Shown here in pieces: positions 7,467 through 15,566 of a stretch of DNA of 64,000 nt. Position 1 is the first letter of the stretch. Every line of letters begins with the position of its first letter. Made by a program: the position numbers and the translations under genes. The notes below the pieces were generated by a model. The model was not told the DNA's origin and ran no database searches. It saw nothing but the letters and a program-made list of their open reading frames with translations. Source of the stretch: Alicyclobacillus tolerans. GTDB taxonomy: Bacteria > Bacillota > Bacilli > Alicyclobacillales > Alicyclobacillaceae. The stretch spans positions 62,001-126,000 of the forward strand of contig NZ_JAJFNK010000010.1 of NCBI RefSeq assembly GCF_021739485.1, in the 5' to 3' direction.

Positions 7467-9035
7467 TTACTTCGTAATCGACCACGCAACTCCGTCCCAG
7501 GAATTCTGATAGCCCAGGGAAGTCATGACTTGCGACAAGGCAGCAATCGGCATGTAAGCGGTTTGGCCGCGGCCGTTTGGCGCGTCAAACCCTTGTACAG
7601 ATGCCACCTCGACGCCGTTGATAGAAATTCCCATGTTGCCCATGCCGAGTTTTGGCGCATGAGGTTTACCGGTTTTCGAGGTCGTCAAGGAAAGTTGTTT
7701 TCCATTCCACTGGCTCGTAACCCCCAAGGTCTTGGCGAGTTGCATCACGTTCCACACCGGGATGTACGTCGCGTTGTTGGCCACAACTTTCGGGAAAGCG
7801 GCCGTCGCTTGACCATTGAGATCGACTTCAACACTCGGAGTCAAGCCGAACGCAGGAATCGATACACTGCTCGCGGACCGGTTGTCCGATACATGGCTGC
7901 CAGGGGCATTCTTGGCCCAGATGCCATACGTTTCGTTGGAAATGGTGTTGTTCGAGACCACGGTATTCGTGACCGGGTTGACCTCTCCGGCCAGCACAAT
8001 TCCCGTCGGGCTCATATCGCCCGTGGCCTTGTCGGGGCCGTTGCCGCTGATGGTGTTGCCGGCAACTACGTTCCCGTCCACAACGTCACCGGGGGTGTTG
8101 CTGTGAATGATGACCCCTGGAATGAAGTTGTTGGTAATCGTGTTGTTGAGAACGACGTTGTTTTTTGCTACCGTATGCGGGCTGTCGGCGGCCACGACAA
8201 TCCCGGCGACGATCTTGTTGATGGTATTGCCAATGACTTCGTTATCGATCACGCCGCCTCCCGGATTGTAGGCCGCCACGACGACGCCGCAGCCGCCGGC
8301 GTTCGTATCGATGTTGTTATGGATCACCACATTGCCGATGCCAGGGACGGACGCCACAGCCGGAGCACCTGCAGGGGGCGGGCCGGGTTTGATGGGCTCT
8401 GGTGCACCGGGGTCAAACGCACCGTAGTCGGAGACCGAGATGCCGCCGTCGGCCTTGTTGTTTTTCACTGTGTTGCCGGAGACCACAGAGTACGCGGTTC
8501 CGTCCAACAGGATGGGTTTGTTTTCTGGAATGGCAGTAGTGCTGGTCTTGGTGGGGTTTATTCCATTGTTGACGACGACGTTGTTTTCTACCGTGACATG
8601 GGATGTGTTGCGGACCCAGATCCCATGGTTGTTTGCGTTTTCGACCGTAAAGCCGTTAATGACCGTTCCTTGTGCAGAAGGTCCATCGACGAAAATGCCG
8701 TTGTCCAGGCCGGTCGCGTCGATGATGGTGTTTGCGGCCGCATTAGCTTGTGAAGTGTCAGATTCAAGGGTGACATCCTTGGTAATCTGGATGGACTCTT
8801 TGTAGGTGCCTGGTTCCACGACAATGGTCGAATTCGGTGCAGCTTCGCTGACTGCGTGTCCGATGGTCTGGTACGGGCTAGCTGAGGATCCGGTTCCTGA
8901 GGTGTCGCTTCCAGAGTTGCTGACGTAGGTGACGTTGGAATTCGTAGTTGCAGCCTGTGCGGCTGCAGTGGACCACAGCGGGGCAGATAGCACCGCGGCA
9001 GCACTAATGACGCTGGCCAAATGTTTCGGTTTCAT
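7467..9035 (-). CDS. Secreted parallel beta-helix protein with C-terminal stalk domain
   Basis: This 522-residue exported protein has a signal peptide (MKPKHLASVISAAAVLSAPL, cleaved after AAAQA). It is followed by a DUF1565/NosD-like right-handed beta-helix starting at YVSNSGSDTSGTGSSASPYQ, with repeats rich in N-x-I and V-x-N-N (TVENNVVVNNG, VIGNTINKIVAGIVVA, VVAGNTISGNG). The last about 120 residues form a WDG-type stalk module (YIPVWNVMQLAKTLGV, YQNSWDGVAWSI) also found in three other secreted proteins of this window. The ATG at 9035 has GGAGAGGA at good spacing. A TTG four codons upstream is less likely. A polysaccharide-binding or lyase role is possible, but no catalytic residues could be assigned. 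Confidence 0.82.
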   Translation of the reverse strand: MKPKHLASVISAAAVLSAPLWSTAAAQAATTNSNVTYVSNSGSDTSGTGSSASPYQTIGHAVSEAAPNSTIVVEPGTYKESIQITKDVTLESDTSQANAAANTIIDATGLDNGIFVDGPSAQGTVINGFTVENANNHGIWVRNTSHVTVENNVVVNNGINPTKTSTTAIPENKPILLDGTAYSVVSGNTVKNNKADGGISVSDYGAFDPGAPEPIKPGPPPAGAPAVASVPGIGNVVIHNNIDTNAGGCGVVVAAYNPGGGVIDNEVIGNTINKIVAGIVVAADSPHTVAKNNVVLNNTITNNFIPGVIIHSNTPGDVVDGNVVAGNTISGNGPDKATGDMSPTGIVLAGEVNPVTNTVVSNNTISNETYGIWAKNAPGSHVSDNRSASSVSIPAFGLTPSVEVDLNGQATAAFPKVVANNATYIPVWNVMQLAKTLGVTSQWNGKQLSLTTSKTGKPHAPKLGMGNMGISINGVEVASVQGFDAPNGRGQTAYMPIAALSQVMTSLGYQNSWDGVAWSITK

Positions 9036-9396
9036 ATGGATCAATCCTCTCCCTTAACCCTCGTATCGTTCTCTTTTTCGTTAAACTATCAGCCAAATTC
9101 TAATTGCTAGATAATCACGCGTCAACCGAAATTTGGTTAAGTTGCGATACTTTTCCCCAAAAAGGAGGCATCTTGCATGTGTAGCTCTCTTGGGGAGTTA
9201 TTGGCGAAAAATCCAGGCGCAGCGCTTCGGTTTATTCCCTGTTGCCTGGGAAACTTAACCATGTATTGTTCTGTATACCAGAATTATGCAAGAATATATT
9301 GTATATTTGTATTTGTCAAAATAAAATAGAGGCGTACGGCGTTTCGCATTTGGAAACCGCTTTCATAAAGGTTATTCGAAGGAGGATTTTGGACAG
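9036..9396. promoter_or_regulatory. Divergent intergenic region with a GntR-like operator upstream of lactate permease
   Basis: No gene is seen in these 361 bases. TTCTG-TATAC-CAGAA at 9269-9283 contains a TGTATACCA core resembling operators of FadR-subgroup GntR regulators such as LldR. The following stretch is AT-rich, and AAGGAGGA lies just before the permease ATG. Promoter hexamers could not be assigned confidently. Confidence 0.35.
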
Positions 9397-11019
9397 ATGT
9401 TTCATCAAATTTTAACGCCTGTCGCCGGATCGACATTCCTTTCCTTCCTCGTTGGCATGATCCCGATCGCCGTCGTTCTCGTGCTGCTGGGCATCGTCCG
9501 AGCACCCGCGTGGATCTCGGCCTTGTCCGGACTCGTCATCGGCTTCATCATCGCGTTGGCGTTCTGGAAAATCCCAGGCGGCCTCGCCATTTCGTCGGTT
9601 GTGAACGGCATGGTGTTCGCATTGTGGCCTGTGATGTGGATCGTCTTTGCGGCCATGTGGCTGTATAACCTCAGCCAGCGTACGGGGGCATTCGATCAGT
9701 TCCGGAAATGGATGTACCACTACGCGACCACAGACCGGCGCATTCAAGTGCTCATCATCGCGTTCAGTTTCGGGGCTTTGATGGAGGGCATTGCCGGTTT
9801 TGGGACGCCCGTGGCGATTGCCTCTGCATTGCTGGTCGGACTTGGGTTCCCGGTTCTGGATGCGGTGGTGTACTGCTTGATTTTCGATACGGCTCCTGTT
9901 GCCTTCGGTGCTTTGGGCGTGCCGATTGTCACGCTGGGTTCGGTCACCGGCTTGCACGCCAACGCCTTGTCTGCCATGGTTGGCCGCCAGTTGCCGATCT
10001 TCGCTTTCATCCTGCCGTTTTACGTGCTCCTCGTGATGGGCGGTTGGAGGGCCCTTCGCGGAGCGTGGCCGGCCGCGCTGGTCGGCGGTCTGTCGTATAG
10101 CGTCACGCAGTTTTTAGTTTCCAACTACCTTGGGCCGGCTCTGCCAGACGTTCTGGCCGCCTTGGTCTCGCTCATTTGCATCGTCTTATTCACGCGCGTC
10201 TGGCAGCCCAAAGACACGGCTAACTATCAGTCGTTCGCACACGCTGAAACCGCAGCCGCCCGGGAGAGCGACGTTGAAGCTGGCGGAACCGGCGGCTGGC
10301 GAGGCTGGGTGCCCTGGCTGACCGTCACCATTGTCGTGATTATCTGGACGTTTTTAAAATTGGCCGGGATCGGTCAGAAAGATGTCCACTGGCCTGGGCT
10401 CGACAAACTGGTCTACCTGACCTTGTACCACAAAGCCTATGCCGCGGTATGGTCCTTCCAGCCGCTCGGTACCGGTACCGCCATTCTCGTCGCTGTCATC
10501 TTGAGTGCGTTTATGCTGCGCGCAAGCTGGACCGATTTCTGGCTGGCTGCGGCCGACAGTTGGAAACAGTTGTTCCTCCCGATTATCACCGTCATGTGCA
10601 TCGTGGGCCTCGCCTACTTATACAACTACTCGGGTATGGCGTACACGCTCGGCATCGCGGTGGCGGCACTCGGCGCAGCATTCCCGTTTTTCTCCGGGTT
10701 CTTGGGTTGGATCGCGTGCTTCCTGTCAGGGTCCGACACTTCGTCAAACGCGTTGTTCGGCAACTTGCAGGTCGTAGCGGCCAACAAACTGAACCTCAAT
10801 CCGTACCTCATGGCCGCCACGAATTCCAGCGGCGCCGTGATGAGCAAGATGATTTCGCCGCAGAACGTGACCACAGGCGTCTCTACGGGTGAGTTGCGGG
10901 GCAAGGAAGGGTTAGTCATCCGGCGGACGTTTGTCCACAGCATTGTCCTCACCGTCCTTTTAGGGATTCTCGTCGTTTTGCAAGCGCACGGCCTAAGCGG
11001 AATGGTCCCCAAAGGCTGA
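9397..11019 (+). CDS. lctP: L-lactate permease
   Basis: This 540-residue membrane protein of the LctP family imports lactate with protons. The sequence shows about 12-14 hydrophobic segments and family hallmarks such as SFGALMEGIAGFGTPVAIAS, GVPIVTLGSVTGL, FLSGSDTSSNALFGNLQ and SSGAVMSKMISPQN near the C-terminus. The length matches the usual 530-560 residues. GAAGGAGGA precedes the ATG. It stands alone, with no lactate dehydrogenase or lutABC next to it. A bidirectional terminator follows. Confidence 0.95.
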   Translation: MFHQILTPVAGSTFLSFLVGMIPIAVVLVLLGIVRAPAWISALSGLVIGFIIALAFWKIPGGLAISSVVNGMVFALWPVMWIVFAAMWLYNLSQRTGAFDQFRKWMYHYATTDRRIQVLIIAFSFGALMEGIAGFGTPVAIASALLVGLGFPVLDAVVYCLIFDTAPVAFGALGVPIVTLGSVTGLHANALSAMVGRQLPIFAFILPFYVLLVMGGWRALRGAWPAALVGGLSYSVTQFLVSNYLGPALPDVLAALVSLICIVLFTRVWQPKDTANYQSFAHAETAAARESDVEAGGTGGWRGWVPWLTVTIVVIIWTFLKLAGIGQKDVHWPGLDKLVYLTLYHKAYAAVWSFQPLGTGTAILVAVILSAFMLRASWTDFWLAAADSWKQLFLPIITVMCIVGLAYLYNYSGMAYTLGIAVAALGAAFPFFSGFLGWIACFLSGSDTSSNALFGNLQVVAANKLNLNPYLMAATNSSGAVMSKMISPQNVTTGVSTGELRGKEGLVIRRTFVHSIVLTVLLGILVVLQAHGLSGMVPKG

Positions 11020-11060
11020 CGCACAGTGTGACCCCACAGGCCAACGAAAGCAAAAAAAAG

Positions 11061-11100
11061 GAGCACACCCCTGCGGTCCACGCCACAGCCGGGTGTGCTT
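11061..11100. terminator. Bidirectional terminator between lctP and a convergent gene
   Basis: AGCACACCC (11062-11070) pairs with GGGTGTGCT (11091-11099). On the minus strand the stem is followed by CCTTTTTTTTGC, a strong intrinsic terminator for the gene at 11151. On the plus strand it is followed by TCTTCTTT. Confidence 0.85.
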
Positions 11101-11150
11101 CTTCTTTACACGTTAAGGCGACAGCCGCCGGATCCAATTAACGGGCCAAA

Positions 11151-12536
11151 TTAACTAATGTACACCACGCCGGACGGTCCGCTTTGCGTGCCGTTCCACG
11201 TCTGTGTCACGTAGTAGCCGCCTGCGCCCACGCCGTTAAAGACGGCGTTTCCGGAAGAGTCTGCAGTGGCGGTGTTGACCTGCGCACCCGTGCTGGTGCT
11301 GTACAACGTCACCGCAGCCCCGGGAACCATGTTGCTGACGCTCAGGTCATAGACGCCGTTGATATCTGTGACGGAAACGTTTGGCACAGCTAACGCATTC
11401 GGAACAATCACCGTGTTCGACGAAGCACTTTGCCCGCCATTTCCGTATTCCACCGCGTAGTAACTGCCCGCAGCGACGTTATTGAATACCGCATCGCCGG
11501 ACGAATTGACCGGGGTGCTAGCTGCCAAGGCGCCGCTGGTGTTGTACAGGTCGGCTGTTGCTCCAGATACGCCGTTGGTCAGGGTAATTTGGGACAAGCC
11601 GCCGCTTTGGCCCATTGCGAGGGTCGGAGTCGGCAACGCATTGTTCACGTAAATCACGTTGGAGTGGTTGCTGGTGACGCCGTTTAACGTCTGCACCACG
11701 TAATAGCTGCCGGACGCGACGCTGTTAAAGGTGGCTGTCCCATCCGAGGCCACGCTCGAGGATGCAACTTCTTGTCCGGTTGCGTTGTTGTACAGCAAGG
11801 CGGTGGCTCCCGATGTCGCGCCGCTGACTGAAATAGAATAAACCCCGTTGCTGTTTGTCACGCTGACAGACGGAGTTGGCAACGTACTGCTCGTGGTTGA
11901 ACCCTGGTTTTGCTCTGCCGTAATCCAGTCTTGGGTGTAGTGAATGGCGGATTGCTGCAGCCTCAAAATGGCTTGCTGCAATGTGGTGAGTCCGCCATCG
12001 TACGGCCTTGACTGCCAGTGCTGTTGGTCTTTTAAGGTCTTGATTTCTTCGTTAATGGCTTTCACTTTGACGCCGATGTTCGCCCATTGCTGCCGGGCTT
12101 GATGGAGCATGTCCTGTGTGTGTCTATTCTGATGGCGATAGAACCAAAAATCCACATCGTGCCAGGCGGATTCCGATTGATGGAGCAGGTTCCAACGCTG
12201 GTTTTCAAGTTGTGCAAGTTGAGAGGTAAGGTTTTGCTGATCCAGTTGCGCGGTTTGCGCTTGTTGCGCAGCCAAGGTTTGCTCGGCGCTGTACAGTGAA
12301 GTGATTTCCGTATTGATGTTTTGTACAGCCGTGCTTAACGCCTGCGTGTACGAGTTGCTGAAGCTGCTCGACTGGGCGGTCTGTAACAAACTGGCTTCTT
12401 TAGTCGCGTTGGCTTGGTACTGGTCGGAAAACGAGTTGTCTGTGGTGTCCGCAAACGCTTGCACAGAAGCCATAAGCGGCATTGCCGTCAATACGGCAAG
12501 CACCGCCGCCCCTTTCCCCATCAGAGACTTTTTCAT
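11151..12536 (-). CDS. Secreted protein with a coiled-coil N-terminal region and three C-terminal repeats
   Basis: This 461-residue protein has a signal peptide (MKKSLMGKGAAVLAVLTAMP, cleaved near FADT). Residues about 35-200 are Gln/Ala-rich and helical (LAAQQAQTAQLDQQNLTSQL), probably coiled coil. Residues about 219-461 are three tandem repeats of about 80 residues, each with a GATA-x-LYN segment, an AxFN-x-V-A-x-GSYYV turn and a proline-containing linker (LPTPSVSV, LPTPTLAM, LAVPNVSV). This looks like a small Ig-like or carboxypeptidase-regulatory-like beta sandwich. There is no LPxTG or SLH anchor. The function is unknown; a surface or matrix adhesin is plausible. Confidence 0.78.
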   Translation of the reverse strand: MKKSLMGKGAAVLAVLTAMPLMASVQAFADTTDNSFSDQYQANATKEASLLQTAQSSSFSNSYTQALSTAVQNINTEITSLYSAEQTLAAQQAQTAQLDQQNLTSQLAQLENQRWNLLHQSESAWHDVDFWFYRHQNRHTQDMLHQARQQWANIGVKVKAINEEIKTLKDQQHWQSRPYDGGLTTLQQAILRLQQSAIHYTQDWITAEQNQGSTTSSTLPTPSVSVTNSNGVYSISVSGATSGATALLYNNATGQEVASSSVASDGTATFNSVASGSYYVVQTLNGVTSNHSNVIYVNNALPTPTLAMGQSGGLSQITLTNGVSGATADLYNTSGALAASTPVNSSGDAVFNNVAAGSYYAVEYGNGGQSASSNTVIVPNALAVPNVSVTDINGVYDLSVSNMVPGAAVTLYSTSTGAQVNTATADSSGNAVFNGVGAGGYYVTQTWNGTQSGPSGVVYIS

Positions 12537-12753
12537 AACCTCAATTCCTCCTTAAACCATTTTACTGGATTTGTGCTGTGGCCAATCTCTCCGTCCCTAG
12601 AGCCCAAATTTCTAATATGTATGGACACAATACTGATAGAATTCGGAGACTTGATAAATTTTCCGGGGGTCGATAGAAACGTCAATCTGAAAAATTTAAC
12701 AGGGTTTTAACGTCGAGACAAAATTTCAGAAATAAGCTATTAGCCAGAATTAA

Positions 12754-12785
12754 AACGGATGCTTTAAACCTCTGAAGCATCCGTT
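12754..12785 (-). terminator. Terminator after the 12836-14551 secreted gene
   Basis: On the minus strand, AACGGATGCTT and AAGCATCCGTT make an 11-bp stem with a 10-base loop, followed by TTAATT. It lies about 50 bases after the stop codon at 12836. The rest of 12537-12835 shows only AT-rich spacer. Confidence 0.8.
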
Positions 12786-12835
12786 AGGAAATCACTCAAT
12801 ATAAAAATGTTTTTCGCAAATGTACGATTAACGTT

Positions 12836-14551
12836 TTATTGGACATTCACAGTCACGGTCTTGCCGCCTTGTTGATAGGAGATCTGATTTGATTCTTGAT
12901 TATTGGAAGAGCCGCCAGTGCCGGTGGTTTGTGATTGGGAAACGGTCACATTGCCAGTGATTCCGGTGTATTGACCTGTTGTTTTGCCATTGAAAGACAC
13001 CGAAAGAGTTCCCCCATTCGAGGAAGCTCCATTGGGATCCGATGCCGTCACGTGAATTCCTTCGCCTTGCGAGGCGCTGGTTGCAGAGGATTTCTGCGTC
13101 TGGCTGAAGCTGACTTGCATTGAGCCCTGAGCACCGAATGTCGTACTCTGAGACTCTGTTGCCGTCCCTCCAGCGGTGGAATGAAGCTTTTGTTTTTGTT
13201 TCAGGTTAATGTTTAGGGATCCGTTTGCCCCGCTTGCTGTGCTCGACGATTGCGTCTCATGGGTTGTGACCTTAGTGTTTTGGGTTTGACTGAGACTAGA
13301 AGCACCTGTGGTTTTTGTTTCTTGGTGTTGTGACGTGCTGGTTCCAGTCATCTGGGACCCATTGTCCTGGGACTGCTGCGACAGCGCGCCCGTTGTCTGT
13401 GTTTGGCTGGCTGTAACACTGGAGTCCGTAGATGCCTTCTTGGCCTTGACCTTCTCTGTCTGGTGCAGGTGAACATTCCCTTGTTGCGTCGAGTCCATGG
13501 TCACTGTCGGTCTGTGGTGCCTGTCAGGCGGGTTCGTTGGATCAATGATGTCGTAACCCGGTGCATTTCCAGTGTTCGTGTAGACAAACGGGACACCATA
13601 TGACCCCGGTTTCAGCAAGAGCGCACTGAATGTGTTTCCGTACACGGTCATCGTACTCGATGAATTACTAGACTTTAGATAGACAGTGGCTTGATTTAGG
13701 TTTTGAACCGGATTTCCATGAGCATCCACCGGCCGAAGGACCAGCACCACAGGTTGATTGGGCTGAAATTGGTCGTACTGGGCCGTCGCATTACTCGTGC
13801 CGCCAAAAGTGTCGCTGATTCGGTTTCCTGCGAGGTCAAACACTGCGTATCCGGCCACTGGGACGTTGGACACGATGGGATTGTTTTGGGAACCGAACGT
13901 AATGTGTGTCACGCTGCTGATGTTTCCCAACGTCGATGACGAGGAAGACACGGATGAAAAAATGGACATAGGCCCAGATCCTGACCCAGAAACCGAGACA
14001 GACCTGGAGCCAGAGCCAGAGCCGGAGCTTTCGACTGTGTTGGTCATCGTCCACGCCCCAGGCGCTTGCTGTGACTGTGCTCCAAACATTTGTGTCGTCG
14101 TTGTTTGGCTTACGGTCGCCGTACCGGTGACATCGAAAGTACCTTGTTGCTTCGATTTCGCGTTAGCATCCGTCGTAATCAGAGTAGAACGGGTTGTAAC
14201 CGCTTTGTTCATCTTGGAACGGACCCCGTCGTTTTGCTTTTGACTGTATCCCGTCTGTCCGGTCACTGTGTGGTCCTGGTTTGATTGGATAAACGATTGA
14301 TTGGTATTGAGGACGGTCTGACCTGGTGTTTGTTTCCCGGTTTTTTCCGCTTGCTTCGACGTCAATACAGATGTTTGACGCTGAGACACAGTGCCTTTGG
14401 CGACTTTGCCTGTTGTATCGACTTCTTGTTTCTGATTCGCGTATAGGCCTTGGGATTGGGTCTGGGTGGCAGCCATCGCCGTGAGCGTACCAACGCTTGT
14501 TGTCGAAAGAACGGAAGCAACGATAACGCCTACTGCTCGAGTTATCCGCAA
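12836..14551 (-). CDS. Secreted Ser/Thr/Gln-rich repeat protein, candidate matrix or amyloid-like protein
   Basis: The TTG start at 14551 has GAGGAG six bases upstream and gives 571 residues with a clear signal peptide ending at AMAAT. The flanks of the mature protein are almost entirely Ser, Thr, Gln, Gly and Asn. Imperfect beta-strand repeats of alternating pattern recur near the C-terminus (SLNINLKQKQKL, SMQVSFSQTQKS, NVTVSQSQTT), separated by Gly/Ser linkers, reminiscent of curlin-type repeats. A central region of about 130 residues (VAGYAVFDLAGNRISDTFGG onward) looks like a folded beta domain. No anchor motif is seen. SinR-like operator elements upstream and the neighbouring sinR, sortase and glycan synthase genes suggest a biofilm matrix role, which is inference. 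Confidence 0.75.
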   Translation of the reverse strand: MRITRAVGVIVASVLSTTSVGTLTAMAATQTQSQGLYANQKQEVDTTGKVAKGTVSQRQTSVLTSKQAEKTGKQTPGQTVLNTNQSFIQSNQDHTVTGQTGYSQKQNDGVRSKMNKAVTTRSTLITTDANAKSKQQGTFDVTGTATVSQTTTTQMFGAQSQQAPGAWTMTNTVESSGSGSGSRSVSVSGSGSGPMSIFSSVSSSSSTLGNISSVTHITFGSQNNPIVSNVPVAGYAVFDLAGNRISDTFGGTSNATAQYDQFQPNQPVVLVLRPVDAHGNPVQNLNQATVYLKSSNSSSTMTVYGNTFSALLLKPGSYGVPFVYTNTGNAPGYDIIDPTNPPDRHHRPTVTMDSTQQGNVHLHQTEKVKAKKASTDSSVTASQTQTTGALSQQSQDNGSQMTGTSTSQHQETKTTGASSLSQTQNTKVTTHETQSSSTASGANGSLNINLKQKQKLHSTAGGTATESQSTTFGAQGSMQVSFSQTQKSSATSASQGEGIHVTASDPNGASSNGGTLSVSFNGKTTGQYTGITGNVTVSQSQTTGTGGSSNNQESNQISYQQGGKTVTVNVQ

Positions 14552-14581
14552 CACAATCTCCTCATTTCTGGTGTACATTTC

Positions 14582-14691
14582 ATTCTCTATATAGAACGAT
14601 ATTTAATTATATAATGAACAATTTTTGAATGAAAACCGCGTGTCGCATATTCATCCCCGCTTGATGATGAAATTTGTTCGTTATATCGAAA
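14582..14691 (-). promoter_or_regulatory. Three SinR-like palindromic elements upstream of the Ser/Thr/Gln-rich gene
   Basis: 16-bp elements are seen at 14582-14597 (ATTCTCTATATAGAAC), 14604-14619 (TAATTATATAATGAAC) and 14676-14691 (GTTCGTTATATCGAAA). They share GTTC/GAAC-like arms around an AT-rich core containing TATAAT. The same element clusters at 18.7-18.9 kb and occurs at 42.1 kb. SinR of Bacillus binds GTTCTYT half sites, often over promoters, and a SinR homologue is encoded in the adjacent operon. The sequence similarity is visible; binding is inferred. Confidence 0.6.
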
Positions 14692-14722
14692 TATCGCGCG
14701 TTTTCGTTCGTTTTGAGATCTA

Positions 14723-15178
14723 TTAAGCTCGGATTGTTTCAGCGTTGAAAAATGCGGCATGTATGACCAATGAGCGAATGCTGTCTCGGCAATAGGGTAC
14801 AAGCGGACGGAAAGTATTCATTTCATTTTTGATCCACCAGCCTGCATCGGTCCGTTCATTTAAGAGTGAGGCCATGGCCTCCATCATGTCATCGGCAATT
14901 CCGTTTTTGTGTTCTCGTACGAATTGGCGAAACAGATTCATGTGCTTTTGCCGAATGCCTTCTGCGAGCGCAACGTGATAGGGCGATCCAGACAACGGTT
15001 GCAGCGCAATCTTTCGATATCGCGGTTGCTGCAGTTTAACCTGAGTGATGGCGCAGGTCGGACAAATGTGAAATGAGCGATAGGTCCAAATCACCTTTTG
15101 AGCGACCATGGAGTGGCCACGAGTGAGCGACGCCGTGACCTCGTGCCCGCAAGTGCATATGACCTTGAAGTCATCCAT
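14723..15178 (-). CDS. Unrecognised cysteine-rich protein encoded downstream of sinR
   Basis: This 151-residue protein starts at ATG 15178, with AAAGGGGTGG at suitable spacing; a GTG three codons earlier is less well placed. The N-terminal part carries two pairs of zinc-ribbon-like ligands (ICTCGHEV and HICPTCAI). The rest is helical without a clear family (HVALAEGIRQKHMNLFRQFV). It follows sinR by 24 bases and is probably co-transcribed. In Bacillus subtilis the SinR antagonist SinI is encoded next to sinR. No SinI-like peptide is visible here, so this protein could be a modulator, but there is no direct evidence. Confidence 0.65.
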   Translation of the reverse strand: MDDFKVICTCGHEVTASLTRGHSMVAQKVIWTYRSFHICPTCAITQVKLQQPRYRKIALQPLSGSPYHVALAEGIRQKHMNLFRQFVREHKNGIADDMMEAMASLLNERTDAGWWIKNEMNTFRPLVPYCRDSIRSLVIHAAFFNAETIRA

Positions 15179-15202
15179 AGTGGCCACCCCTTTCGCGCAA
15201 GT

Positions 15203-15538
15203 TCAATCTGTTTTTCTCACTCGTCTCTCGACAAGTTGTCGTTGGATGAATTCCTGGAACTGCTGCTTGGTAATTCCGGACAACTGAGCATACTGGATCA
15301 GGTCTAACCAGTCTGTTTTTTGCGATGAGTTCCCTTCTGGTTGAAGGACAAAGTCGACATCGACTTCCAACGCGTTGCAAAGGCGTTCGAGAACGTCGAC
15401 AGAAGGATTGCTATCCGGATTTCGCTCGATGTAGCTGACGTAAGACTTGGTGACCCCCGCGAGATTTGCCAATTGTGTCAAGGACAGTTGACGGATCAAA
15501 CGTATTTTTCGAATGGTCTTTCCGATCTCGTTACTCAC
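15203..15538 (-). CDS. sinR: SinR-like master regulator of biofilm formation (XRE family)
   Basis: This 111-residue protein has exactly the length and two-part layout of Bacillus SinR. Residues about 6-65 form an XRE helix-turn-helix (LSLTQLANLAGVTKSYVSYI, then ERNPDSNPSVDVLERLCNAL). Residues about 75-111 match the SinI/SinR dimerisation domain (WLDLIQYAQLSGITKQQFQE, then FIQRQLVERR). SinR is a tetrameric repressor of matrix genes that binds GTTC-type sites. The GTG start at 15538 is preceded by AAGGAAGGGA. The gene lies 28 bases after the glycan synthase gene and 24 before the cysteine-rich gene, within the sortase-to-14723 operon. Matching palindromes sit upstream of the flanking secreted genes. 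Confidence 0.88.
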   Translation of the reverse strand: MSNEIGKTIRKIRLIRQLSLTQLANLAGVTKSYVSYIERNPDSNPSVDVLERLCNALEVDVDFVLQPEGNSSQKTDWLDLIQYAQLSGITKQQFQEFIQRQLVERRVRKTD

Positions 15539-15566
15539 TCACATCCCTTCCTTTCCAGTATGAAAC

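Noticed and set aside
7302..8753. A 483-codon open frame on the plus strand
   Set aside because: It is the exact antisense of the secreted beta-helix gene, has Arg/His/Val-rich composition typical of a shadow frame, and no ribosome binding site.
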